Origin: Hevea brasiliensis
Lineage: Eukaryota; Streptophyta; Magnoliopsida; Malpighiales; Euphorbiaceae
Reading direction: 5' to 3'
NCBI RefSeq assembly: GCF_030052815.1
Contig: NC_079504.1
Location: 46,798,507-46,862,506, forward strand
DNA length: 64,000 nt
Program-made: the position numbers and the translations under genes
Notes under the pieces: model-generated
Told to the model about the DNA's origin: nothing
Database searches by the model: none
The model's input: the letters and a program-made list of their open reading frames with translations, nothing else
Shown here: one piece after another, positions 1 through 10,100 of the stretch
Layout of the letters: each line of letters begins with the position of its first letter
Position numbering within the stretch: position 1 is the first letter of the stretch

Positions 1-1478
1 GAGTAGGGTAATTCTTTTCATGTGTCCTTAACTGCCTGGAAGCATATGCGACCACTTTACCTTCTTGCATGAGTACACACCCTAACCCATTGTGTGAGGC
101 ATCACTGTAGACTACAAAGTCTTTTCCAGACATTGGCTGTGTTAACACTGGTGCCTCTGTCAACATAGCCTTCAGCCTCTCAAAACTGGCTTGACACTTG
201 TCATTCCAGTCAAATTTCATATTCTTGTGCAGTAATTTGGTCATTGGAGCAGCTATCAGGGAAAATCCCTTTACAAATCTTCTATAATATCTAGCTAACC
301 CCAAGAAACTTCTTATCTCAGTTGTATTTCTGCGAGGCTTCCATTCCATCACTGCTTCAATCTTCTTGGGATCCACTTTAATCCCTTCAGTTGATATTAC
401 ATGTCCAAGGAATGCAATCTCATTCAACCAGAACTCACACTTGGACAATTTAGCATACAATTTCTTCTCTTTTAAAGTCTGCAGAACAATTCTCAAATGC
501 TCATCATGTTTTGCTTTATCCTTGGAATACACCAGGATGTCATCAATGAAGACCACTACGAACCGATCTAAGTATGGATGGAAGATACGGTTCATAAGAT
601 CCATGAATGCTGCTGGAGCGTTTGTTAACCCAAATGGCATCACCAAGAATTCATAATGCCCATACCGGGTTCTAAATGCAGTCTTAGGCACATCTGCATC
701 CTTAACCCTTAGCTGATGATACCCTGATCTGAGATCAATCTTAGAAAACACACCGGCTCCCTTCAACTGATCAAACAAATCGTCAATTCTAGGCAACGGA
801 TACTTGTTCTTCACTGTTACTCTGTTTAACTGTCGGTAATCAACACATAACCTCAGTGTCCCATCTTTCTTCTTTATAAACAGTACCGGAGCTCCCCACG
901 GTGACACACTGGGGCGTATGAACCCCTTGTCTAGTAATTCTTGTAGCTGAATTTTTAACTCTTTCAATTCAGCAGGTGCCATCCTATATGGAGCAATTGA
1001 AATTAGAGCTGTACCCGGCATAATCTCAATAGCAAATTCAACTTCCCTTTCTGGTGGCAAACTAGGCAATTCCTCAGGAAATACCTCAGAGAAATCCCTT
1101 ACTGTGGGTATGTCAAACAAGTCAAGTTTACCCTGCCTAGTGTCAACCACGTGTGCCAGATAGGCTTCACACCTTTTTCTCAGCCATCTCCTTGCAACTG
1201 TAGCTGAGATGACATTGGACAAGAAATCTGTCCTTTCACCCACTACTATTATTTCTTCATTCTTAGCAGTTTTCAGAGAGATTCTCTTCAATTTACAATC
1301 TACTATTGCCTGATCATGGGATAACCAGTCCATTCCCAAAATCACATCAAACTCATGGAAAGGCAGTTTGATTAAGTCTGCTAAGAACTCTTTCCCTTGA
1401 ATCTTCAATGGACAGCACTTATACACCTTGTTTACTACCACACTGTGGCCTAGCAAATTTGTGACCAGGATGTCTTGG
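1..1478 (-). pseudogene. Element C pol: protease C-terminus, RT and start of RNase H (runs off left edge)
   Basis: Minus-strand translation is open as far as I read it and continues past base 1. It contains the protease tail motif ILGMDWL (about 1320-1350), the RT blocks [11 protein letters not shown] and [11 protein letters not shown] (about 840-910), [24 protein letters not shown], and the catalytic box [10 protein letters not shown] (about 525-555) with both aspartates intact. It reaches the RNase H start YASRQL at the window edge. These blocks are diagnostic of Ty3/Gypsy RT. It is the best-preserved RT in the window, but its protease is frameshifted upstream, so the polyprotein is probably dead. 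Confidence 0.85.
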
Positions 1479-1676
1479 TCACTTTCCTCCACTGGTATTC
1501 CCTTTTCTCTTGCGACTTGATACAAATATATGAATGAGTAGATCCAGATCCACTAATACATGCAATGTAGTATTATAAAGGAGGAACGCCCTTGATGACA
1601 TCCGACCATCCTGTTCCTCCTGTGCCCTTATAGCATAGGCTTTGGCTGGTTTTACGCCACTGCTCTCTCCACGCAC
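1479..1676 (-). pseudogene. Element C aspartic protease N-terminus, frameshifted
   Basis: The 65-aa minus-strand frame holds the YAIRAQEEQDG lead-in typical of chromovirus protease and runs into HVLVDL. The expected active-site continuation (glycine, then STHSYI) is displaced into another frame within the next codons. A further shift is needed to reach the downstream frame starting EKGIPVEES. At least two frameshifts therefore hit the protease, one of them inside the active-site segment. Confidence 0.7.
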
Positions 1677-2094
1677 TCGACACGGGTTTTACGTGAAGTG
1701 CACGCCTCAGCCTTACCTGGCCTTCTACCCCTTGGAGCTGGAGGGGCAGGCCTATCAGTTGATACCGGAGTGGATGTAGCAGTTCTGCGTGGACAATCTC
1801 GGACTAGGTGTTCTGTAAAACCACACCGTAAACAAGCACCTATCATCCTCCAACATTCACCCTTATGCCATTTTTGGCAATGTGGGCAAGCAACAGATAC
1901 TGTTGGGGCTGGTCCCCTGTACCCTATTCCTGGAGAGCCAGCCACTGAAGGGGTGGACTGGCCTCTCCTTGGTGCAAACTGAGATTTGGGCCTCTGTGAC
2001 TGACCCTGACTTGGTGCTCTACTAAAACTCTGAGTAGGCGAACCTCTGAATTTCTTACTAGGGGCAGAAGATGTACTAGGGGCACAAACTTACT
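1652..2094 (-). pseudogene. Element C gag C-terminus with two zinc knuckles
   Basis: Minus-strand frame with a Ser/Pro/Gln-rich linker followed by two Cys/His boxes: a compact CPHCQKWHKGEC (CX2CX3HX3C) and a canonical CLRCGFTEHLVRDC (CX2CX4HX4C). Zinc knuckles of this type bind RNA in the Gag nucleocapsid. The frame is open from about 2090 to 1652, then stops just before the protease lead-in, indicating a frameshift between gag and protease. The capsid core and N-terminus are missing because the frame joins LTR-like sequence at about 2095. Confidence 0.8.
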
Positions 2095-3172
2095 ATAACT
2101 TTCATTTGAATTAATCAACCTTCATTTTCATTCATTAGAAGTAAAAATAACTCAAGCTCAACAAAGGTTCATGGCTGCCCAAAAATGGACAAGTCCATTT
2201 CTCACTATTTCTTTCATTTCTCTTCACCAAAACACTCACCTCAACCTAAACACAAGCTTTACTAAAGCAAGGGAGGGATTTTGGACACTTACAACTTTTG
2301 AAGCTTATCAAAACTTCACCAAATCTTGCTTTTCTTGTTGCCAATATGTTCCCCAAGGTGAGTATGCAAGCTTTAATGAAGGAAAGAAGTGGAAATGGTG
2401 GCTCGATCATGCACCCATGGAGGTTGCATGTGGGGTGGCCATGGTGATTTCCATGGTGGAATTCATTTCGGCAAGGTAAAATGGGATGATGAAGAAGATG
2501 ATGGTGAGTGCTATCTGCTATCCCAAGGCTGTGATAAGGGTCCCAATATCCAAGTTAGTGGAGCACTAACTTGGATTTTAATGTTAATTACTCAAAGTTT
2601 CATAAATTGAATTTTATCCCCCATTTCTTTCACTATTCTTATAATGTATCACAATTTAATTTTTCATGACATTTTCTAAGTGTAATATCATTTATTTTTA
2701 ATGGACATTGATGTCAAAAGGAAACGCTAGGTGTCAAATGACCAAAATACCCCACTTCGGGTTATATTCCCGATTTTTCGGTAACACCGATTTTTGTCTG
2801 TTTCTAGATTTTTTGTTTTTCTTTGAACTAATTTATTAATTTTTCTTTGATATTTCTAGTGTCAATTACATTTCAATAAACCTTTATTCATGTCTCAAAA
2901 TTAGATTCAGAGGGTTCCCCGCGGTCCTGGGGTCGGCAACGGCCTTCCCGGTGCGGTCACCCATCGCTGCGGTGCTGGCTCGTTTAACCTAGCATCATTT
3001 TCTCTCTTTCATTTTTGTTTGATTTTTCTTGTATTTTCTTTTTATTTATTTCATCATTATATGTCTGTTCACTATCACCGAAGTGTAATTCCAGACATAC
3101 TGACTTACCTGGACTGTTATTTGACTACTAGAGTAATAGAACGTACAGATCACGTATAGGGAGGATGTTACA
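2095..3172 (-). repeat. Element C 5' LTR fragment
   Basis: It aligns by eye with positions about 34400-36003 of the element D LTR. Shared features include the block at 2736-2752 (reverse complement of the GGTCATTTGAC-type motif), the segment with TTCCCGGTGCGGTCACCCATCGC near 2950, and the terminal TGTTACA at 3170. In minus orientation the LTR begins TGTAACATCC. Only about a quarter of a typical 4-kb LTR remains. The inner end near 2095 is a deletion junction, not a TG/CA terminus. Confidence 0.75.
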
Positions 3173-5125
3173 TTCTTAAGTTGTTAAGAATATGAGTGAC
3201 AATATTTCTAGCACAAAGTATCATAAATAGGTTCACAATCGAGGATACTTCATAATAAGGACATGATTTATCCAGAAAGATTGTATTCATGTTTGTTCCC
3301 AAGTTATTTATATGAGATATAAATAAGATGGAATGGTGAGTCTCATGCCATATAACAAACATGATAGGCACTCATAAATGATAAGTAGGCCGAACTAGTG
3401 ACACTTATGACAAGCACATGGAGTTTACTCTTGTCAATGTTTTATCATAAATCATATCAGTGCATATAATCTTTAGACCTGAGATAGCACAGTTATCTTG
3501 TATATAGGTAGTTTGAGTTTGATACTGCTTTCATACTTGTACTGTGTATGGGTATATGGGCATCTGTTGGCTCCTACTAGTTATATATGGAGGTAGGTGT
3601 TGATCAAGATGGAATCTGTTCCTCTAAGTAAATAGAGATAAAATCCTATGTTCATTTAATTGTTCTTGATGTTTCAAGTTCTGCCAGACAGATAGATTTA
3701 TTCAGAAAAGAGTTTCTGATGAGAAAATCTTTTTAATCAAGAACTGGAATTAAAAGAGAACATAATATTCATAGCAAATGGAGTTTGACATAAACCATGA
3801 CTCCAGCTTGAGTTGGGATTTTGTAACAGAGAGATTCTAGTGCATGGTAACATATGATTATAGGTTCATTTAAGGTAAACCTTATTACTAATTGGGTGGC
3901 CATGGCATGCTATGCTAGGTGTTAACCATGGTCTATGAGGTGCATAAAATGATTTAGAGAAATCATTTATGGTAAGAAAGAGTTCTGATGATATTAAGAG
4001 TTGATATCAGGTCTCATTGCCAATTAGTGATGAGCCTAGTAAGTCACACACATACACAAGTTATCACCTATTTAAATATGATTTAATTAATTAATTAAAG
4101 AGTTTAATTGATTAATTAAATAGGTTTGATTTGCAATTAAATTGCAAAGTCCCTAGCCTGACCAAATCTAGATTATTGGATGTATAATATAAGTTAAATT
4201 TATATTTAAAGTGTTTAAATATGAATTTAATTAATGAGAAATTAATTAATAGAGATTAAATAATTAATTTATATTTGATATAAATTAGAAGAACAAAAAT
4301 AATTATTTTGGATTAAGAACTCAAAATTAAGACACAGGGGCATTTTGGTCATTTCACAGTGTGACACGTGGCACCATGAGATGGTGACACATGGGATTAC
4401 ACGTAAGCTTGCCAAATGTTTTTTTTAATCATGTAAGATGATTAAAATCAAGATTAAATATAGGTTTGACACTTGGCACAATGTGATTGGGTCACTTAAA
4501 CCTAGAGCTAATCAAAGGGTGACATGTGGCAAGGGTTTAATGTGTTAACCTAGCTATTTAAGTGTTGTTATGAAAAGAAAAACAACCAGCAGCCACTCCT
4601 CTCCTTTGTCATGCCATTTTGAGGCTTTTCATCTATTCTTCTTCATCTCTCATCAATTCAAAGAGATTAGCCATCAATCTCTTGAATTAAGAACACTAGA
4701 AATTGTTTCTAGTATCCTGTTTACATCTCTAATCTCTTAAAAGGTAAAACTTGAATTTCTAATTAATAGAAAAAGCTTTAGAAGCTGTTCAAGGGCTGCC
4801 ATAGGTGTTCTTGGTGTGGACAAGCTAGAGGGACAACATTTGGTGTCCTGAAGACAAATCTCAAAGGCGCGGACACGCTGCAGTGCATCAAGAGGTTAGT
4901 GTAATCGTTCTTGATTTAATCTAGGGTTCTAAAATTAATCTGATTAATTTTAAAATCTTAAATGGCAAATACAGATCCAAAAAACATATTAAAAGAGTTT
5001 TAATATGTTTTTTATCATTGAAATCAAATAGATAAAAATAAATCTTGCATGATGCATGTGACCCTAGGTGAAAATTTTTGAATTTAATGGTATAAACTTG
5101 TGTTTTTTACGCTTCCGTTCCTTCA
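3173..5125 (+). repeat. Copia-2 LTR, plus orientation, interrupted at left by element C
   Basis: Nearly identical to the LTR that starts at 62377, from the point equivalent to about 62518 onward, and homologous to the reverse-oriented LTR at 22496-24641. It ends ACGCTTCC...CCTTCA at 5125. Beyond that, Athila-I LTR sequence begins exactly at the site corresponding to 17792, so the right LTR end is intact and AATGT (5126-5130) is the candidate target duplication. The missing first 140 bp should lie left of element C, outside the window. Whether this is a solo LTR or a 3' LTR cannot be decided here. Confidence 0.85.
4364..4562 (+). promoter_or_regulatory. Copia-2 LTR promoter region: G-box/ABRE-like core and TATA-like box
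   Basis: ACACGTGGC at 4364-4372 is a classical plant G-box/ABRE-type core. Related GACACATGGG and GACATGTGGCAAG words follow within 170 bp. A TATA-like CTATTTAAG lies at 4554-4562. The same CACGTG is kept in both other Copia LTRs (63723-63728, and 23258-23263 on the opposite strand). Promoter function is inference from motif placement. Confidence 0.45.
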
Positions 5126-5932
5126 AATGTCACTCTGCAGGTGTTCTCCTCCAAAAATGGCATGATTCCCTCTTTCCTTCCTCTTTTGATTTTTTCCCTC
5201 TCTTTCTCCTTATGGTAAAAATGAGAATATGATGCTTATATATCCCCTCAAGGTTTGCCCTAAAAATAGTCTCTAAAGAGATAAGGACAAAAGGTGTAAA
5301 AAGAGAAAATTTTTCGATGTCAACAAATCTGCCAGCGCCATCCCACATGCCTCATGTTGATTTAAGTTGTTTTCCACATGCCTCATGTTGATTCGGAGGA
5401 GGAGCCTTTAGATTCTGCATGACCAGCTACACGGGGCATGTGGGAGTCCCTGAAACTTTCGGCGTGTTTTGCTCCAAAATCTCTATTTACACGACCCGCC
5501 ACACGGGGCATGTTAAAGCCCATGAAACTTTCGGCGTGTTTTGTTCCGAAGTCTCTGTTTACACGACCCAGTGTGAATTTACATGCCTCATGTGGATTCC
5601 TGCTGGCTAACTCTTATCTTCACACGACCTTCAACACGGGGCATGTTGAGGCCCTTGAAAGTCTCGGCTGGTCTTCTTCTTTAAGCGAATTTTCTTCATT
5701 TTTCACACCACTTTAGGCTTCCAAATCACTTTGAATTTCTTCTATATGGACCTTTTTGCCTTTAAACCTTATTAAAACCTATCAAAAACATTAAAATTCT
5801 GAAAATCAAATATAATGAAACTAAAATTAACAAATTAACTAAAATAAGCATTAAAAGTATAAAATTACTAAACTAAAAAGGCAAAATGGATGCAAAACTA
5901 CCCTAAAATACTTATATAAAATGAGTTTATCA
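5126..5932 (-). repeat. Athila-I 3' LTR, partial (807 bp of about 1.66 kb)
   Basis: Aligns with 17792-18593 of the 5' LTR with few differences. In minus orientation it starts TGATAAACTC at 5932, next to the polypurine tract. The other end at 5126 is where Copia-2 inserted. It contains several copies of the CATGCCTCATGTTGA and ACACGGGGCATGT words (near 5346, 5373, 5427, 5500, 5580, 5633), each ACACGGGGCATGT copy followed by a GAAAcTTTCGGCGTGTTTT-like tail. Confidence 0.9.
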
Positions 5933-5950
5933 AATTCCCCCAAACTCAAA
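5933..5950 (-). other. Athila-I polypurine tract
   Basis: On the minus strand GAGTTTGGGGGAATT lies immediately upstream of the 3' LTR start TGATAAAC. It is the purine-rich primer for plus-strand DNA synthesis, and its exact abutment on the LTR fixes the LTR boundary at 5932. Confidence 0.85.
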
Positions 5951-6449
5951 TCTTTGCTTGTCCTCAAGCAAATTAAAAACAATTATATGCAATTGGGGTA
6001 CCTTTTTCTTAGATTAATGAAAATCACTCATTCAAGCTTTCAAACTTACCTCTAGCCACCAACAAACCATATACCCACCTTCAAGATATAAGGAATCCAA
6101 TTCTCACCAAAGTTATCACCGCTTAGCCTTAGGTCAATTATTCATTCCATCAAACCCAAACCAATCAATTACATAGAGAAATCATGCTAAAATAGACTCT
6201 AAAACAATCCATAAACTAAAACATCTCAAATGATGATGGAAATAGTTTAAATGGATAAATAATATGCCAATCCCATAGGCAAACCAACTAATCCAATCTC
6301 CACTAATGTAGCAAAACACAATTGAGAGATCAAAAGGACTTTTAATGTTTGTAATGGGGCTAAGGGGTAATAATGTGGCTAACAAAGAAAAGGCATATAT
6401 ATATATATATATATATATAAGAAAAGTGTATCTTGATCTTTTTAACAAA

Positions 6450-6491
6450 TTAATTATTCTCATGTTTTGCTTCCCTTTTGCCTTTTCTTTG

Positions 6492-6527
<36 letters not shown>

Positions 6528-6568
6528 CAAAGAAAAGGCAAAAGGGAAGCAAAACATGAGAATAATTA
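6450..6568. repeat. 119-bp palindrome with (TA)n core
   Basis: The left arm 6450-6492 (TTAATTATTCTCATG... to ...TTCTTTGTTA) is the exact reverse complement of the right arm 6526-6568. A (TA)n run of about 33 bases sits between them. The sequence can form a long perfect hairpin. A second copy of the right-arm start (AACAAAGAAAAGGCATA) occurs at about 6380, next to another TA run. Confidence 0.9.
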
Positions 6569-6692
6569 AATCAAATGGGAGGAAGAACTTTACAATAAAT
6601 CACCAATGCTAGCATATAATTTTTTTTTTGTAGCTCTTTTAGGGACTACATAAATAACATTGAATTTTGCATTGCAATTGTCCCTTTTTAAT

Positions 6693-6710
6693 CCACCCCC
6701 AAACTCATTT
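6693..6710 (-). other. Polypurine-like block 2 of Athila-I
   Basis: Minus strand reads AAATGAGTTTGGGGGTGG, matching the core of the true polypurine tract at 5933-5950. It is not adjacent to an LTR. Role unknown; see findings. Confidence 0.5.
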
Positions 6711-7458
6711 CTTTATATACTTGGGTGGTAAATAATTTTTTTTTTTTAAATCAAAGCTTAAACAAATTATTCTCATAAAGGGTAAGTAAGTGTTTAGGTT
6801 TATGGCTAGGTAGATTATGGGTGCCAAGGAAATAAGGGGTATAAATGAAGGCTCAAATTGGTTTCAAAGGGAAATTTTAAAATGAAGTTGGTTAAGGCTA
6901 AAAATGTAGGTTTAAAATTCAAAGAATGCCTTAATCATCTCTCTTTTCAAGTGAATGATAAGATTTCTCCTCGAAAGGTCTAGAAGGCTTGTTCTAGGAT
7001 TGGTGAGACACAATTAGTTATTTCTTATTCTAGAATTTTTTCTAAGCACTCAAAACTCAATGTAATTAATTGGGTGGCCCTTGGCTAAGAAGATATAAAC
7101 CTAGATAAGAATCTCATAACCTCATATCAATCCGGAACTTTCAATCTGTCAAACCCATCTAGAGGCAAACTCAATTGCTTTTCAAAATGATTCTCAATCT
7201 TCTAAGAATTAGGTAAAAATTTATTTATTTATATTTTTTTTATGTATGCATGATTCCTAAAATGAATTCAAAAATTAAATAAAAAATAAAAAAAATTGAA
7301 ATAAAAACTATACATGATCTATATAATATCTATATACAAGTGTATATATTTACATGGTGTAGGTGTATGGTGTATGTGAACTAAGTAACTATGTATAAAT
7401 GAAATGCAATTTAAGTAATGTAAATAAAAAGAATTAAAAATTTTGCAAAAATTTTGCC

Positions 7459-7490
7459 CTCCCCCAAACTCAAATTAGACAATGTCCTCA
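7459..7490 (-). other. Polypurine-like block 3 of Athila-I
   Basis: Minus strand shows TGAGGACATTG followed by AATTTGAGTTTGGGGGAGG. The true tract near the 3' LTR is also preceded by TGAGGACAAGCA and the same TTTGAGTTTGGGGG. The shared upstream box suggests a duplicated functional unit rather than chance purine richness. Confidence 0.55.
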
Positions 7491-8320
7491 TTGGCTTAAT
7501 CGAAGTGGCAGAAATATCAATGAAATCAATAAATGGTAACTTGGAGAGATATAAACTAAGAGAGAGTGGAACAGAGTTACTATGTAGAACGTACATGCGT
7601 AATGGTGAATGATCAGAATATGTACATGAGGCATGTGAATTATAAGTATTGGGAGCATGAGGCATGTTAATCAAAAAGCATGAGGTATGTTAAAGTAAAG
7701 GTAAATTAGCATGCCCTATGCCAACTGCTAAGGAACTGATATGGGGTATCAACATGGGGCATGTCATGCTCCATGAAAGTTTTGGTGGGTTTTAAAAAAT
7801 TTTGAAAATTTAAAGCAATGCAAATAGCTCATTGTAGAGTATGGCCCTTAGCATGAGGCATGTGAAAGGGAAACAGTGTCAACATGTAGCAGATGAATAT
7901 CGAGAAGTTACCTTAGAGGTAGAATTGTCAAGGTTAAGAGAAGAGCAGCTGCTGTATGTCAATAATTTAGTTATATGACTATTAAAAAGCAATATCAGTA
8001 ATGCTATTACAATAGTCAATAGAAACAGAAATTAAAGAAAATGATCAATTCAATAGAAATCTGGATAACAAGGATAGTGCAAGTATCACAGCAAAAAAGA
8101 ATAATGCAGCCAGCAACAATGAATAAGCCAACGTAAGATTCATGAAACAAACAGAATTAAAAGAAACAAAAATTAAATCATTTACAAATAGATAAAACAT
8201 ATAAATGTTCCAATAACCAGGAAATTAACAGTTGAAGAATAAAGCAAACTGACCAATTTGCGCAATTAAAAGCTAGAGTTTCAGAAACTAACTGAAATTA
8301 ACAAAAACAAAATTCTAAAA

Positions 8321-9442
8321 CTAGACAGCTGGTTGGTTTTCTTCATTGGTGGATGGCATGGGCTCATTTGCTACTGCAGGTACTTGCTCAGTGAATTTCT
8401 CAGAAGCAGTATCCAGGTTTTCTACCATAGCCTTCATCTCTTTAAAAATGTCTTGGCCCCATTTGTGCAGCTGGTTAAAAGAGGCCGCCAGCTTGTTGTA
8501 AATATCAATAATTTCTTTGTCATGGATTTTCTGCTTTTTCCTGAATATAGAAAACTTCTTTTTAATCTTTTTCTCAAGCTTGGCTTGCTTCTTACCAAGA
8601 GTATCAACCTTAGCTTCTAAAGCCTTTAAAGCAACCATAATATCAGAATTAGCATCAGAAACAGGCTGTTGTGCTGCACTCATTCTGTCAATTTTTGCTT
8701 CCAAATCCTTAAGAAAAACAAGTAAGTCTGATTGTCCAGCAGTAGGTGGGTGTGAGCTAGAAGGACCAGCATCAGTATGCTGTCCTATACCCTGTGATTG
8801 TTGCTGCTCTGTACCCTCATGTCCCCCATTTACCAACACATAAACATCACCCTTCTTTACACAAATTTTCATTTGAGTCATAATAATTTTATCTAGAAAA
8901 GACTGGCCAACCATAAACACCATAGCATACTGGTCAGGGTTAAAACCAAATGATTTGGCAATTATAGTCACCATCCCTCCAATAACTATACTGCCAGCTG
9001 AATGCTTAGAGACTATATGTTCCATATGAGAGCAAAGAAAATAAGCACCATTTATTTTTTTCTTCTCTTTCATGCACCATAACAAGAATAAATCATTCTT
9101 TCCTACAACCCCATTACTATGCCCTATACCTAGTATAGTATAACACATGAATCTTTGCAGGTATCTTAGAGCAGGGTCTTGAATAGCTGAGGCCTTATCA
9201 GAACTAGGGTTGTAGTATTTCCCATATGGTGCAATGGACTTCCAAAACGTAAGGGGGTCATAAATAGTCCTTTGCCACTCTATCACTTTTGCTCCATCAT
9301 TACAAAAACCAAATAAGGCATTCACTTGAACAGTGTCAAGTTCTCTGTCCTGACCCAAACACCTAAAGGAAATGGTGTCCCTATGGTTACTTTGCATAGA
9401 CTGGAAGTCCAATTGTAATGAGCTTAAAAATTCAATTGTCAA
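8321..9442 (-). pseudogene. Athila-I extra ORF (ATHILA ORF-1-like domain plus coiled coil)
   Basis: 373-aa open stretch after integrase on the same strand. Residues 1-180 hold blocks such as EFLSSLQLDF, ISFRCLG, ALFGF, IEWQRTIYDP, LRYLQRFMCYTILG, DLFLLWCM and a closing SFGFNPDQY. These resemble the plant-specific ATHILA ORF-1 type domain; the match is from memory and not tested. Residues about 235-335 are Lys/Glu-rich with heptad-like spacing (LEAKVDTLGKKQAKLEKKIKKK), a probable coiled coil. I see no signal peptide or clear membrane segment, so it does not look like an envelope protein. The start is not real: the frame continues upstream through stops at 9443-10100. A homologous ORF lies at 53015-53665 in Athila-II. 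Confidence 0.7.
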
Positions 9443-10100
9443 TTCCCTAGAAGCATGTTCTTAAATCCTAGCAAAATCACTCCAACCTATATTTTCCAAA
9501 TATTCACTAACAGATTCTTAAAGCCCTATCTCCCTGAAACTGTGTTCATCAATGTACTTGGTGGCTAAAATTTTCTTTTTAGCAAGGGCCTCATAATTTT
9601 TCCTCATTTCAAAGTCCCTAAAAGTACATGGGTAAGATGAGTTTACCTGACTTCCAGATGGAGGGATAACTGGAGCAGTTTGGGAAACTGTTGGTGAATG
9701 ATGCAGGGGTGATTGGACCCTAATTGGAGCAGAAGAAACCTGTGGTGAGATAGGATTTTGGGCAGTAGAGCGGGTTCTGGAGGTAACAGGTCTTGGGGAA
9801 TCAACTCTAGGCTGTTTCGGTGAAGCAGAGGAGTGGAGAACTGATTTCTTTCTTTTTCATGTCTCATATACAACTGAAGGGGCAGATTTGGTTTATTTTT
9901 GGGAGGGAGGTGTGGCGTCTTGGGTGGCATTGTTGGGATTAGGGGTGGAATGAGAGGATTGGCAAGGTGGAGAGCTAGGGTTTGTATCGGGAATTTGGGG
10001 ATTTGGGGATGAAATGGGTGTTTCTGGTTGAGCATTGGATGGTGTAGGGTTTGGTGTTGGGGGTTGAAGAATTACTGTTGGCAGCCATTTTTATGGCTCG
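9443..10100 (-). pseudogene. N-terminal part of the Athila-I extra ORF, broken
   Basis: Upstream of 9442 the same frame reads REIGL-stop-ESVSEYL and FARI-stop-EHASREL. Both stops are TAA where CAA would be expected from continuity. Further upstream (about 9640-10090) lies a Pro/Ser/Asn-rich tail in shifting frames, probably starting at MAANSNSSTPN near 10088. A 130-aa proline-rich frame at 9643-10035 is most likely the shifted reading of this low-complexity tail. Confidence 0.6.

Larger units (their letters stand above)
1..3172 (-). mobile_element. Gypsy element C (chromovirus-type), partial, minus strand
   Basis: Read on the minus strand, the order is 5' LTR piece (2095-3172), gag zinc-knuckle region, protease, RT and the start of RNase H, which leaves the window at base 1. 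The LTR end at 3172 has the TGTAACA start shared by the other Gypsy LTRs here. It is followed directly by Copia LTR sequence, matching the intact Copia LTR copy near 62518, so C inserted into that Copia LTR. The partner target-site duplication is outside the window; the right-hand candidate is TTCTT at 3173-3177. The LTR is only about 1.1 kb and is fused straight to gag, so the rest of the LTR, the primer site and the gag N-terminus have been deleted. Confidence 0.85.
5951..8320. other. Athila-I 3' non-coding region
   Basis: About 2.4 kb between the extra ORF and the 3' LTR with no credible coding frame. It holds a 119-bp palindrome with (TA)n core, a separate TA microsatellite at about 6396-6418, two further polypurine-like blocks (6693-6710 and 7459-7490), and a cluster of CATGAGGCATGT-type words between 7620 and 7865. 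Open frames reading Tyr-Ile repeats are products of the TA microsatellite. Confidence 0.75.

Noticed and set aside
366..656. Plus-strand 96-aa frame
   Set aside because: Antisense shadow of the element C RT active-site region; the homologous shadow also appears opposite element B RT.
2171..2610. 102-aa and 73-aa plus-strand frames as a host gene
   Set aside because: The region aligns with Gypsy LTR sequence near 34400-34900; the overlapping frames lack domain features.
5426..5660. CRISPR-like or satellite array in the Athila LTR
   Set aside because: The repeats are imperfect and irregularly spaced, inside an LTR of a plant retrotransposon; no spacer-repeat regularity and no cas genes.
6182..6541. 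Open frames with Tyr-Ile repeats on both strands
   Set aside because: They arise only from translating the TA microsatellites and the palindrome; no conserved protein content.
8321..9442. Envelope glycoprotein for the Athila extra ORF
   Set aside because: Position fits, but there is no signal peptide, no membrane span and no Cys-rich ectodomain; a coiled-coil internal protein is a better description.
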